Assembly (NCBI GenBank): GCA_936432065.2
Contig: OW386289.2
Location: forward strand, 137,504,015 to 137,568,014
Direction of reading: 5' to 3'
Length of the DNA stretch: 64,000 bases
From: Rutpela maculata
Lineage: Eukaryota; Arthropoda; Insecta; Coleoptera; Cerambycidae
Of the stretch, positions 53,993 to 64,000 are shown one piece after another (the stretch's first letter is position 1; the number at the start of each line of letters is the position of its first letter). The notes beneath the pieces were generated by a model. The model was given only the letters and a program-made list of their open reading frames with translations. It was not told the origin of the DNA and searched no databases. The position numbers and the translations under genes were made by a program.

Positions 53993-54169
53993 CCCTTTAC
54001 CTTCCACCCACTCTTCTGGCGATTTATTTCCTACTTACTTATACTGTATTCAGTTATTCTACAAATTTTCAATACTGCACCTTATCACTTTTTTTTAACA
54101 ATCGAACTTGTACTCGATAAAATATCGACTACAGTGAGTCACATGTCCCCCTTTGCAGCCAGCTCTTAG

Positions 54170-54379
54170 ACCATTAAGAGTAGGTAACCAAGAATACCAC
54201 AAATTGAGTACAAAGATACGGAGGCAAATTATTTAATTTTTCACTAAGTGCGACATCATTTGCAGAGACGACATATCTGGAAAACACTAAGTTATAGCTA
54301 TCCATACTCCTATAAATATGCAGAGAATACCCTTCTTCCGAGCCTTCGTTATTTTCAAGTAAAATAATTTATAATCCGT
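54170..54379. other. Unassigned stretch
   Basis: Nothing recognised between the foldback and the RTE-like remnant. Confidence 0.35.
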
Positions 54380-55555
54380 CTATTAACCTTAATCTTTGTG
54401 GCACTACATAAAAAGAGACTGAAAAATGTCTGTGATATTTATAGATTGCTAACATTAATACCTCACACCAATAACATGATGCAAAATATTCTTCAGTCCA
54501 GACGGCATCATCTATCTTGACAAATATGCTCCATACGAAAATATTAGGTATTTGTCTACCTGTTTCGTAGACTACCGTAACCTTTTGACAAAGTTGAATG
54601 GGACAATATGTGACTTTTGAAGATGGTTATACACGGACATATGCTCATTATTCACCAATTATATGAGGAAAACTCTGCTTTGATGAAAATCGCATAATAA
54701 ATACTTAATTCGTCAAGTGTAAAGAGGTCAAAGGCATAACGGAGTGTGGTCCGAGGACTGGCAGGATCAAGTAGCTATACATGGAACTAAATTTCTAAAC
54801 TTGAGACTTGCAGATGATATTACCTAGGTTGCTGCAAGTATATGCTTAAGCAGGATTTGATCGAAGTTTTTAAACAGTAATCTAATTAGTAAATACAAAA
54901 AAAAAACGAAAATTGTTATTGCAGATGGAGCAAATGAATAGCATTCAAACACGCTAAATATAGGTGAGTGAGGGTGAGGTGGTAAATAGATTAATTTTCC
55001 TTTGGAGCTCTTGTTGGCCGTATGGCAAATGGCAAATATGAGATTCGATGGAGAATACAGATCAGCAAGTTGACGGTTGAGGAAAATTTGGCATGAATAA
55101 GTATCACGAAACGAACAAAGATTGGGCTTACTAAAGTGCCTTCATCTATCTTTCTTTGTGTCTCTGACGCGTTAGAGAAGCAGACAGATGGCGTATTGAT
55201 GCTTGCTTACGGGATGTGGGTCTGGAGACGAATTTCTTGGAGAACCTATCGCAACAACAGATTCTCCAGGAAGTACGCCCTCGACAACAACCGTATCTTA
55301 TCATCTTTCGGCCACCTCAACGGAAGAGAGCACAATATAAAATGGTAAATGAGGTAATGAACACCAAATAGTAAAGGCCGAAAAAAAATACCTCAAAATA
55401 TTGGTCTACCAAAGTGCTGATCAAGCAACAGCCACAAACTGCATGATGCTGTCAGACGTGCCATACAGCAAAGACAGACCAACTAGAGTAATGCATGGGT
55501 CACAGAACGTCTACCAACACGTTGTCAAGGTGTGGGGAAGAATGTTGTAAAATTT
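54380..55555 (+). pseudogene. Decayed RTE-like endonuclease/reverse transcriptase
   Basis: Heavily frameshifted, but ordered fragments survive. VDYRN then FDKVEWDNM at about 54567-54612 is RT motif A (first Asp). LRLADDI at 54802-54825 is motif C. KKTKIVIADGA near 54905 is the segment after motif C. The thumb/C-terminal block MWVWRRISWRTYRNNRFSRK and ILSSFGHLNGRE at 55210-55330 corresponds to the WRRMLRISW...LxxFGHIxR signature of RTE/BovB-type and related LINEs. The protein would be about 900-1000 aa when intact; only the RT half is left, with many stops, so it is long dead. No tail was identified. Confidence 0.75.
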
Positions 55556-55751
55556 ACGTGTTAAAATATTCTCCTAAATCAGAAATTATTTCCATAGAAC
55601 ATGAAATCCAAATATATTTTTAGTTAAAAGCAGGAATAATAGACCATAAAATATTTCAATTTATTTACGCAAGGTTTATAGAGCGTACCGTCAAACGTTA
55701 AGGTGTTTGGTGTCTTGTATAAACTACTTTATACCTTCTATGTTCTGTACA
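55556..55751. other. Unassigned stretch
   Basis: Nothing recognised. Confidence 0.35.
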
Positions 55752-55975
55752 TGATCCAAACATACATAGCCTGCCCATACAAATTGCGTTACTTTTGCGC
55801 GGCTTTTCTCTTACTTCTCACCCTTAACACTATATGTTGAGTTTGTAGATACTGAGGGGCAAAGGTGAATTCGTGTCATGACTGTGATATGTTTGAAATC
55901 TCCCCGCTAAGCGAGGTTTTTTGTGACGTCAAGCTATTTGAGGCGGAATGAGCGGACCATGTATGTTTGGATCAA
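55752..55975. mobile_element. Short TIR element (MITE)
   Basis: TGATCCAAACATACATAG at the left and ATGTATGTTTGGATCA at the right are inverted copies (16 nt, perfect apart from the inner edge) bounding about 224 bp without coding capacity. A TA-rich flank is present; the exact target duplication is unclear. Confidence 0.7.
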
Positions 55976-56846
55976 AACGCTGTATTGGTTAACTGCATTA
56001 TCCTGCAAACAAATGCCAAAAAAATCATAATTTCTAATATTTTAGAGATATCATGTGATCAATCTTAAGAGGCATGAAGCGTTTTTTCAAGGTGTGTCTA
56101 ATTTTATATAGAAGTATGCTACAGGTTGATGACGAACTGCCATTAAAAGATAACATTTTCCTAAATGAAGATATACATAATATACATAATATCAACTTCT
56201 GTGAGTATGCTAGCATGCTAGTTTTCGCTTGTTATTTTGAGTATGAAAACTCTTCTGATCCAATCCAAATCCCCTTATAACGTTACTAAGGCCGAATGTG
56301 AAACAACTAACGAATACAGTGAATACAGCTATTCTATTTTGTCAGCAGGAAGGGAGAAGTTTTTTATCCAGCAGCTCCAAATTACGAAGAGGAAAACTTA
56401 CGTGGTGCTTAATATACTACATTTAACAAACTTGGATCCAGATGACTTTCTGAGCATGTGGTCCCCTATTGATATTTCTAAATCTGTCTCTGTAACTTCC
56501 ACATAGAAGATAACAAAGTTGTTTAGCAGAAATGAAAATATCTATAACATTTACAAAAATAAGTATAGCGGGTGGAAGAAAATGTTCACTAGGTCACAAT
56601 AAAAGATAAACTTTACGAGAGGATCATGTTAGATTCATAGAAGCAAAAGAAAGTTCTGCTGCGCTACCAGCATGGTAGATTGTGTGATTTGTTTATGTTT
56701 ATTGATAGAGGGTCTGACTCATGGGACTAAATTTCAGGAAAATACTGTAGGAAATAAAAATATTGCTGTCTGAATTTCCTTAGAAACCGTCTTGTTTAAC
56801 ATGAGTGTGTAATTTGAGTACCCTACGATAGTTTATCACGAATAAA
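55976..56846. other. Unassigned stretch
   Basis: Two overlapping frames (56074-56280, 56237-56506; 68 and 89 codons) have readable but unrecognised sequence (TTEYSEYSYSI-like). No gene call can be supported. Confidence 0.3.
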
Positions 56847-56848
56847 TA

Positions 56849-57501
56849 CAGTGTCCCAAAAATATGGATACGCCAGAATAACTCGCCAGGATAGGGAGGT
56901 ATGGGGAAAATGACCTCTATAAAAGTTGTTGAGGACATAGAGGGTACCACTTGGTGACCTTGAATTGCGTTTCAAGGGTTATTTGAAGGCCCACTTTCGT
57001 TTTTTCGTGATGAACTTACAGAGAGATTTTAAGGTCAAATCGAGGTCGTTTCATGATCGACTTCGGCGACTAGAGGGTTCCCATTTCAAAACGAAAGTTG
57101 ACCTTCAAATGACCTTGAAAATGTCAAATTCAATGTCACCTAGTGGTGCCTCCCGATGACCTCAACAACTTTTATAGAAGTCATTTTCTTCATATTTCGC
57201 TATCCTGACGAGATACGAGTCTGAAAATTTCGAGAGACATTTGACCTTTAGATAACCCCTAGGGTCAATTTGACCCCTTACAACTCTAATGCAACATTTT
57301 TCGCTCTTTCAAAATCCGGGGTCAAATACCAGGGGTTTCCATTTAAAAACCGAAAATTGACCTTCAAATTACCTTGAAAACGACATTCAAGGTCAAATCC
57401 AAGTGGTGCCCCCGATGATCTCAACGGCTTTTATAGGGTTATTTTCATATCTCGCTATCCTGACGAGTTATTCAGACGTGGGGGGGACTTTTGGGACACT
57501 G
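56849..57501. mobile_element. Tc1/mariner-type MITE
   Basis: CAGTGTCCCAAAAATATGG (56849) mirrors CTTTTGGGACACTG (57488-57501), with TA on both outer sides (56847-56848, 57502-57503), the expected TA duplication. The 653-bp interior carries imperfect inverted and direct copies of TGACCTCTATAAAAGTTGTT GAGG and GACCTTCAAATGACCTTGAA. No transposase, so non-autonomous. Confidence 0.85.
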
Positions 57502-57503
57502 TA

Positions 57504-58500
57504 TAGTCTAAAGTATTTGGCTTTCCATTAATGCTAAGTAGAACCTAAATTCAAATATAATGATGATAACCTGTTAATATTGAGAGATATTTAAAACCTC
57601 TTCGCTTTGCACTACAAGTTAAGAACTAAAATGATTTAGTACAGTAGAGAAAATACCTGCCGCGCTGCGATCAAAGACCCAATTTGTTTATAGCAGAAAA
57701 CAATACAAAAAAGTCGAAAAGAAAAATCTAAGCAATAGACTGAGATAGAACTGACTGCGGTATTGGACTACATTATGGAAAACCGCTAAAAATGTAATTG
57801 AATATTTACCTCTTTTACTAATATGATACATCTTTACCTTTCAATAGATCATCGTAATTAATTTGTTAGATGGAATAAATCTGCTTTTGTAATAACGTAC
57901 TGTACTGTTTAGGATTAAGCTAACTTTGTGGTTCTTTTGTGTCTTTCCCTATGTGATACAACCCTCTTACCGTGGCCCTTCCTTTATGAAAATAGTGTAC
58001 CGTTGTGAATGTCCCATTGTGTGATGCAAATCTTCTCTGGTCATGTTAAATTAAATTAATAATTATTATTTAGGTAACGTTATTGACGAAATGCCAAAAA
58101 ATAATAAAATAATAATGCCATTTTGGGGATATTGTAACGAACAGTTTTACTGAAACATTTGTTTCTCACGTCTTAATTAATAAACGTTTTTCAGGACTTA
58201 TTATTATATTCTTTAACTTAAGCATCGCGTGGTTGCCTGGAAATGAACACCCTGTATATAACTGTTGTGCTCCGAACTTTCATATTCGCGCTATATAGCC
58301 GGTTAACTTAAAATAAATCATTTGCTCTGTACATTCATTAAACACCTTATTGTTCCGTCAAGTATTTTTATGACCAATAAAATCTAACAATATCTGCGAT
58401 TGTATCTATACATTCTTTTAAATTTATGTTATATTGTGAGATTGTGACACATTTTCTCACCGGGCATATTACGAAATATGTTTAGGTGCTAGTATGATTT
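57504..58500. other. Long stretch without recognised genes
   Basis: No gene. TGAACACCCTGTATATAA (58243) is a mariner terminus-like fragment. Confidence 0.4.
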
Positions 58501-58577
58501 ACGGTGGGTGGTTTATGAAAAATCCAAGTCCCCGCTTCACTGATACGATCATTACTGGGCTGGCCAAGCTAGTTAAG

Positions 58578-58870
58578 CCGATAAGATCTCCTCCATAGAG
58601 GCCAAATAGCCCGATTCGTAGAGAGATAAGGTTCGATGCCGTGCGCGAGAGGCGAGGGGCCGGAGGAGCTAGCAACGATGCATGCCGCTGATAAGGGCCG
58701 GGCCGGGCCTTATCAGAACTCATCAATCAGCCTGCAACTGATAAACAAACTCTGCTTGAACGCTGGGGGACCGCTTATCGGCTCCGACGGTTTCCATCTA
58801 TAAAGACTCCAGACTTCGCCCCCACACCTCCCGGCTTCCCTACCTACCCTGCTGCACAATGTTGGGCTTT
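58578..58870 (+). promoter_or_regulatory. GATA-motif cluster with TATA box
   Basis: Six GATA-type sites in about 200 bp: GATAAG at 58580, 58625 and 58690, CTTATC at 58709 and 58774, TGATAAA at 58739. Two of them form the inverted pair CTGATAAGG / CCTTATCAG around a GGGCC-rich core. CTATAAAGACTCC at 58798 is a good TATA box downstream. The region is GC-rich relative to the window. Insect GATA factors direct gut, fat body and blood cell genes, so this may be a tissue-specific promoter/enhancer, but no coding exon was found downstream (the first ATG at 58859 opens only four codons). Confidence 0.4.
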
Positions 58871-59404
58871 TAATTAAAAGAAACAAATTCTAAGATAAAT
58901 GCTTAGGTATTTGGGGCACGTAGCTTTTTTTAATTGGCGAGATATGCTCACGTAAGGAGATATGGTACAGTAATTTACCTTATATCGTGTGGTCTGGTTT
59001 CACTTAACGTTTTTACACTCTTGTCATCTGGCGTTATGTTACAAAGTAGGTTGTTTGGTATGTGCATAATATACCTATCTATTTTAAGGTTGCGATATTC
59101 AAGATGAGCAAATATTAACTATTTTTTATTCACATATTGTCAATAATTATAGGAATACCTAAATAGATTTATAATATAATTGGGTAGAACTGCACCTTTT
59201 CAATTTATATTCTGGTGAAGTTGCCTATAGTCCAAGAGATGACCGCACGAAAGCCTACGTCACAGAACATTCGATTAGTTCCTGATAAATTCGAAGGAAT
59301 TTATATATAAAAAAAAACACTAAATTGTTGGTCTTCTGAACATATTCTGGCGGAAGGCATTTAATTCACCTAATTACGGAGTGTAACGAGATATTTCACT
59401 TAAG
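58871..59404. other. Unassigned stretch
   Basis: No gene or repeat recognised. Confidence 0.4.
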
Positions 59405-59531
59405 TTTTGGTAAAAATGAAAGTTTCCAATAAATTATTTGAAATCCCGAAAGTTTCCAGATTATACTTACCCGGAATTTTGGAAACTCAAATATTCAAAT
59501 ATTTTATTGGAAACTTTCATTTTTATCAAAA
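59405..59531. repeat. Inverted repeat next to foldback 9
   Basis: TAAAAATGAAAGTTTCCAAT AAA (59411) mirrors TTTATTGGAAACTTTCATTT TTA (59503). Arms about 40 nt; the spacer contains further GAAAGTTTCC / GGAAAC pieces. Confidence 0.75.
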
Positions 59532-59554
59532 TTTCGTTCCGGAAAGTTTTCTTT

Positions 59555-60446
59555 TAGTCCACTCAAATTAGGAAAAAAGCGGAGAAAAATCTGAACAGCA
59601 GTTTCTATACGTTTTTTTCGTGTTTCTCTTCATTTAGACGTATATATCTCGAAAAGTACACGTTTTTAAGGCTCAACAAACATAGGTAAACGTATTCAGA
59701 ATACGATTTCCTGCAAAAAGGGTTCTATACATTTTTCCGATTATCCCATTGGCTTTTCCGGAAAAGCGACTTGAAAAATATATATATATGTTTTTTTCGT
59801 GTTTCTTTTATTTTGAATGCAAATACTCGAAAAGTGCGCGATTTTGGGGCTAAATGAACATAAGTAAACTTGTTCAGAGTGAGATTTTATACAGAAAAGC
59901 TCCTATACATTTTTCCGATTATCCCATTGGTTTTTCCGGAAAAGCTTCATGAAAAATATATATATTTGCTTTTTCGTGTTTTTTTTTTCATTTTGACGTA
60001 TATATCTCTCAAATATATAGAACCTTTTTTTTTCTTTACGAAATCACATTCTGAACAAGTTTACTAATGTTCATTTAGCCCTAAAATCGCGCGCTTTTCG
60101 AGATATTTGCATTCAAAATAAAAAAATACGAAAAAACGCATTTATATATATTTTTCAAGTCGTTTTTCCCGAAAAGGCAATGGGATAATCCGAAAAATGT
60201 GTAGAACCTTTTTTGTAGGAAATCGTATTCTGAGCACGTTTAGCGTTAAAAACGCGTACTTTTCGAGATATATAAGTCCAAATGGAAAAAAACTCGAAAA
60301 AACGTTATATGTCCCAAGTCTTTTTTTTCTGCGCATAAGCAAAAAATTGTTTTAAAAGTTGAGTACTTACTTTTTATGCAGAGAAACAGCTGTTTAAAAT
60401 TTTTCTCTAAAACGGCGGTTTTTTTTTTCCTAATTTGAGTGGACTA
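59555..60446. mobile_element. Foldback element 9 with subdivided arms
   Basis: Termini TAGTCCACTCAAATTAGGAA and TTCCTAATTTGAGTGGACTA are perfect 20-bp inverses. Each arm is itself made of diverged units with ATACATTTTTCCGATTATCC CATTGG.TTTTCCGGAAAAG; the left arm has two (59730, 59906) and the right arm inverted counterparts (about 60020 and 60170). TA flanks may be the target duplication. No coding capacity; frames of 65-66 codons are incidental. Confidence 0.85.
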
Positions 60447-61436
60447 TTTACCCATCTCTGGTTTAAACAATTTTCTCCCAAGACGAACGTTTCAAAATTG
60501 CAGCCTACAAATTTAAAAAATAATGACATTATTGAGCCGCTATAACTTGTAAACAGTTGATAGTGCAAGAAAATTGTTCAAACAAGAATTTTGGGAAATT
60601 TTATAACCTACAATATTGACAGTAGCTAATTACTAAGTAAGAATAATGAGATAATTGTAAAAATCGGCATTTCACATTTTTGGGCGAGTGTAAAACGTAA
60701 ATCATTAGCAATTAGAAAAATTGTTGTGTTGGCAGATCAGTGAAAATTGTTGTGTTGGCGAAAAATTCGCATAAAATTCATTCTTTTAATAAAGAACTAA
60801 CACTACACATTTTTATTGTTGTGCAAAATTAAGTAAATAATGTCGGAACAACCTAGCAGACATTTTTCCGGAATTCAAGATTCAAGACTTTTTAGAACTT
60901 CGAGCTGTTGTATTTTTTAAACAGTTGACCCTGAAAATTGTTTAAAAATTTTTTTAGAAAATGATCTACAATATTAATAATAACTAATTACTACGCAGGA
61001 TCAAAGGGGACAGAGATAATTGCAAAAATCTGCAGCGAAACAAAAATTTTCATCATTCTGACGATTGTAAATCATAAAATATTAACAATTGAGAAAGAGT
61101 TTAAATGAAAGTTGTAGGTAGCTTTTTCATTTTGTACGTCATTGGTAATACCCTCGGTAATACCCTCGGTAATACCCTGTAATTTTAGGATAGAGCTAAC
61201 AGGATATGTGATAATTGAGAAAATCCTATTTTGACCGTTATTTTTTCAACGATATTTTTGTGGAAAACATTAATTATGGATAGTAGCATCCCCCCACATC
61301 ATACAAACAAAAAATTCCTTGTGGGAATTATTCACGAGTCAAATGACAGATTGACTGTACTATAAATTGTTAATATAAATAATAAATTTGTTCTTAATTT
61401 TTTATATTCTAGAGTTATTTTTATTACTTTCACATC
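60447..61436. other. Long stretch without recognised genes
   Basis: A 14-bp tandem GGTAATACCCTC repeat (three steps) lies at 61144-61182. Phrases such as TTTTAGAAAATGATCTACAATATTA (60950) resemble GGAAATTTTATAACCTACAATATTG (60593), a diverged direct repeat of about 150 nt. No gene. Confidence 0.4.
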
Positions 61437-61757
61437 ATGAAAATACAGTAATAGAAAAAAACTGATTTTTTTGTTCAAATAAGCTTAGAATGTTATAAAA
61501 CGTTGAGAAGTTTGAGCAAGTCTGGCAGTCTGTCTGCAACATCTTTTGTGCACACGATTAAGCTGGAAGTGTTTATGATATTGACTTGAAATTTGGTACA
61601 CCTATGTATTATAACGAGATCTGGAACAAAATATTTTGATTTTATTCCGTTGAAGAGTTGGGGGGTAAATGCGGTATGTCGGTAAAGCAAGCAAGAGTCC
61701 ATAAAATTGATATTTTGTGTATGTACGAGAAGCCAAGGTCTCAAAATTTGTTTTTTA
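61437..61757 (+). mobile_element. Helentron/DINE-like element H1 (internal fragment)
   Basis: Starts inside the AT block (TTTTGTTCAAATAAGCTTAG), has a short GTCTGGCAGTCTGTCTG tract, the core ACACGATTAAGCTGGAAGTG and ATTGACTTGAAATTTGGTAC. The body runs to AGAAGCCAAGGTCTCAAAAT, where dispersed repeat R1 begins. Both family ends are missing. Confidence 0.75.
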
Positions 61758-62432
61758 GAAATATCATGTACATTCAACCTCATGTAGTAGTCTTTCAGAT
61801 AACTAGTCAAACAAAAAAAAATTATCTCGATATGTGAAAAACTCACGAACTTATTCAATTTCTTATTTGAATACTTCGCCTCGGCTGAAGTCCACCGTGA
61901 CGTCACAATATATAACGCGCTGACTTGCCATGCCGGCGGCCTGCCGTATGTTCCCTTTATTTAGTGTATGTGCACGATTTTCTGAAATGTCACAAAATGT
62001 CACTTTGGATTCGTTCGTGCCGAGCCGAATTTTCGAATTTCGCCGTGCAATTTACGATCAGGTTTATCTGGAAGACTTCCTCTTTACGTCGCGACATCAT
62101 ACGGCCGTCCCAATGGTGTTTTTCGAAAAATATGAACGTGCCAAAATTGCATGTTCTAGCAATTTTTTCGGCTCTCAAAGGCAAGCTGGCTATAAACTGC
62201 CGGTGCTTGCCAGCGAGTATAAAGGTGCCCGCACCCGCCCGCTATTGGCGGAATCATGTATTGTGACGTAATCGAGCCTCAGCCCAGATGATCGCAGCAT
62301 TTTAAACTTGGAAGGACCATAACTTTTTTATTTATAGAGATAATTAAAAAAAAATTACGGATATTTTTTAGATTTTTACGACTATTTATTACGAGAAAAT
62401 GAGAAAAATGGAAACTTCCTAATAGGCTCATT
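61758..62432 (+). repeat. Dispersed repeat R1, copy 2, with a coding-like insert
   Basis: Flank blocks identical in order to copy 1 (ATGTACATTCAACCTCATGT, AACTCACGAACTTATTCAAT; GAGCCTCAGCCCAGATGA, AATGAGAAAAATGGAAACTT). Between them 61925-62266 is GC-rich and has two overlapping 113-codon frames in different phases. One reads RIFEFRRAIYDQVYLEDFLF, the other AEFSNFAVQFTIRFIWKTSS. Neither is recognised; the interval is the variable middle of R1. CRE-type TGACGTCA at 61898. Confidence 0.6.
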
Positions 62433-64000
62433 TAACAATTTTTTATTATTACATATTCTGAAAGAGCTAGGTGAGTATAGTAAGTATGCCAAAAATTAGA
62501 ATTTACTGACGCCGCCTTCATGTATAAAAAAATTATTAAAGTCGGCGCGCTTAAAAACGCTCGGGATAACATGTAGTCGAGTTGTGACGTCAGATGGCTG
62601 AACCGGCCAGTGAACACGGCTGTGAATGCAAGTTAGTAGAGTAAAATCTGGAAGTAAAGTCGCTTAGTTTTCGAGAAAAAAAAACCGGCCTAGAACCAAA
62701 CTAGACTTAGTGGGATTCTTTAGTAAGATAATCGTGTACACGAAATCATTTTTTACGACATTTTGTGGTGGTCGAGAACTTTTTTATTTCGAAAACTCAA
62801 AAAAATAGATTTTTAATGAAATATTTTTTTTAACGTCTCCACCGCTATATCTCTGAAAATATTTGTGCTATCAAGCTATTTTTTTAGAATAAAGTAGACA
62901 CAATAGCGCTTCGAACAACGTCCCACGTGAACCCGATTTATTTATTTTTTAAGTTGGAAAAATAATAGGAAACTCAAACTTGTTATTTTCAGTAGCGTAA
63001 TTTTAGGCAATCGAGAAAAAAAATTATTTATGAAAATTTGTATATACATGCTGCGTACAAATTGAATCCAATAGTTGAAAAAAGTTTTTAGGATAAAAAT
63101 TTTTCATGTTCCGTTCATAGTATTGAGTCAGCGATTTTTTTTAATGGGCCAAAGTCATATTCTTGCGCGCTCGGCTGTAGCAAGCCTGCCGACTGCAACG
63201 ACCTGACGGTCCCGGTAGTAGTTTAACATATCGATAGATACAAAACCACTAGTGATCAAAAGCATCTAGGGGATCAATATTATTGTTCAATATTTCATAT
63301 ATTGTACAGTAGTATTGATCATATGTTGTTAATATTAAGAAATTGTACAATAAATATAAAATAGTCTCCTTTTAATAATAAAAAGACAGGTAGGTAGATA
63401 TAAATACCTAATCTTATAAATATCAATCAGTGTTACTAACTACCCACCTAATTAGTAAGTTTATTAGACATTTTTAAATGAATGGAAGTAAAAACGTACG
63501 CATAAAATGAGTTTTATTGTTGAAATAAATTTTCTATTTGGATAGATAAATATGTAGTATGTAGTTTATGTAGGCCCTACATTAATAGCATTCTAATTCG
63601 TTCATATCTGCCTCGAAATCTTATTAATAATGTTACAGGAACGACATTTGCACTTGTTGAAACATTTTAGGCCTTCCTTAAAACAAGCACATTTTCGATT
63701 GTCACAATTTTTATCCGAATAATGAATACTTAATGATTTTCGACAACCGCCACTTCTACGCGACTAATCTGACCAACCCTGCATGCGAGGTGTATTAATT
63801 GCGTCCCAATGTCGCATTTAGCGCCGATAAAAAAAATCGCTGTTGCCACACGGTACATTTTAGGAAAAAATATATTGTTTCAAAAACTTTTGTGATTATT
63901 AGGCTTTATTTTCTTCGCTGCATGTATCTAAATATTTTCAAAAATAAAAAAGTTTATCCATTGGTGAAGATTTCAATACATAAAATATATATTTTTAGTT
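62433..64000. other. Long stretch without recognised genes
   Basis: AT-rich DNA with no supportable coding frame, RNA gene or element end. GACGTC-type sequence occurs at 62586. Confidence 0.4.

Larger units (their letters stand above)
52757..54169. mobile_element. Foldback element 8 containing a Harbinger derivative
   Basis: Outer pair CTAAGAGCTGGC / GCCAGCTCTTAG; next pair GACATGTGACTC / GAGTCACATGTC; inner pair TCTGTCTTC-like GAATGACTGAAGACAGTATA AGTAAGTAGGAAATAAATCG (52952-52990) against CGATTTATTTCCTACTTACT TATACTGTATTCAGTTATTC (54019-54060). Left arm about 234 nt; the right arm is about 80 nt shorter by deletion. The spacer includes the Harbinger-like element 53157-53876. Confidence 0.75.

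Noticed and set aside
61925..62271. Two overlapping 113-codon frames as genes
   Set aside because: They overlap almost fully in different phases, have no recognised domain and lie in the variable middle of repeat R1; kept only as a note under R1.
1..64000. CRISPR array, telomeric repeat array or organellar DNA
   Set aside because: No regularly spaced short direct repeats with unique spacers, no (TTAGG)n array, and no mitochondrial gene sequence were seen.

Overview
The window is AT-rich, repeat-dominated nuclear DNA from an animal, most likely an insect with a large genome (beetle or hemipteran size class; the order cannot be fixed from sequence alone). It has almost no open frames above 150 codons, short-period microsatellites, (TAA)n-tailed non-LTR retrotransposons, a U6 snRNA copy whose 3' half follows the Drosophila-like form, 5S-rRNA-derived SINEs and several (GTCY)n-centred elements of the DINE-1/mini-me/Helentron type. 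No bacterial-style operon, tRNA gene, CRISPR array or complete host gene was found.

Layout. 1-5200 is mostly unassigned DNA with two inverted-repeat (foldback) elements. 5540-6535 is a decayed Tc1/mariner transposase on the minus strand. 6517-8830 is a large foldback whose arms consist of about three 250-bp tandem units each, split by a Helentron-like copy. 9300-18700 holds further foldbacks, a hAT-like element with a 5S-SINE inside it, and a tandem repeat. 19880-24500 holds a Helentron-like copy split by a second 5S-SINE, a dispersed repeat copy and a LINE RNase H/zinc-knuckle remnant. 24602-32040 is a LINE block: one 5'-truncated plus-strand element next to a microsatellite, then a minus-strand LINE (B) interrupted by a younger LINE with an intact reverse transcriptase frame (A). 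36317-38107 is a U6-LINE chimera flanked by a 13-bp duplication, with a complete Helentron-like element inserted in its 3' UTR. 38151-40339 is a transposon with 350-bp terminal inverted repeats. 41800-47530 holds more Helentron-like copies and foldbacks. 48570-49476 is the best candidate for host gene sequence (promoter-like region plus one or two exons with consensus splice sites). 49848-57501 holds two more (GTCY)n-type families, a perfect 64-bp palindrome, a Harbinger deletion derivative nested in a foldback, a decayed RTE-like reverse transcriptase and two MITEs. 58578-58870 is a GATA-motif cluster with a TATA box. 59405-62432 holds a subdivided foldback, a Helentron-like fragment and the second copy of a dispersed repeat.

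The genes do not form a pathway. The window is a record of nested transposition: LINE A in LINE B, 5S-SINE in a Helentron-like element, 5S-SINE in a hAT-like element, Helentron-like element in a LINE 3' UTR, Helentron-like element in a tandem-arm foldback, Harbinger derivative in a foldback. The most distinctive observations are the U6-LINE chimera with target-site duplication, the parallel architecture of four unrelated (GTCY)n families, the 5S-derived SINE family, and the number of foldbacks with little or no spacer.
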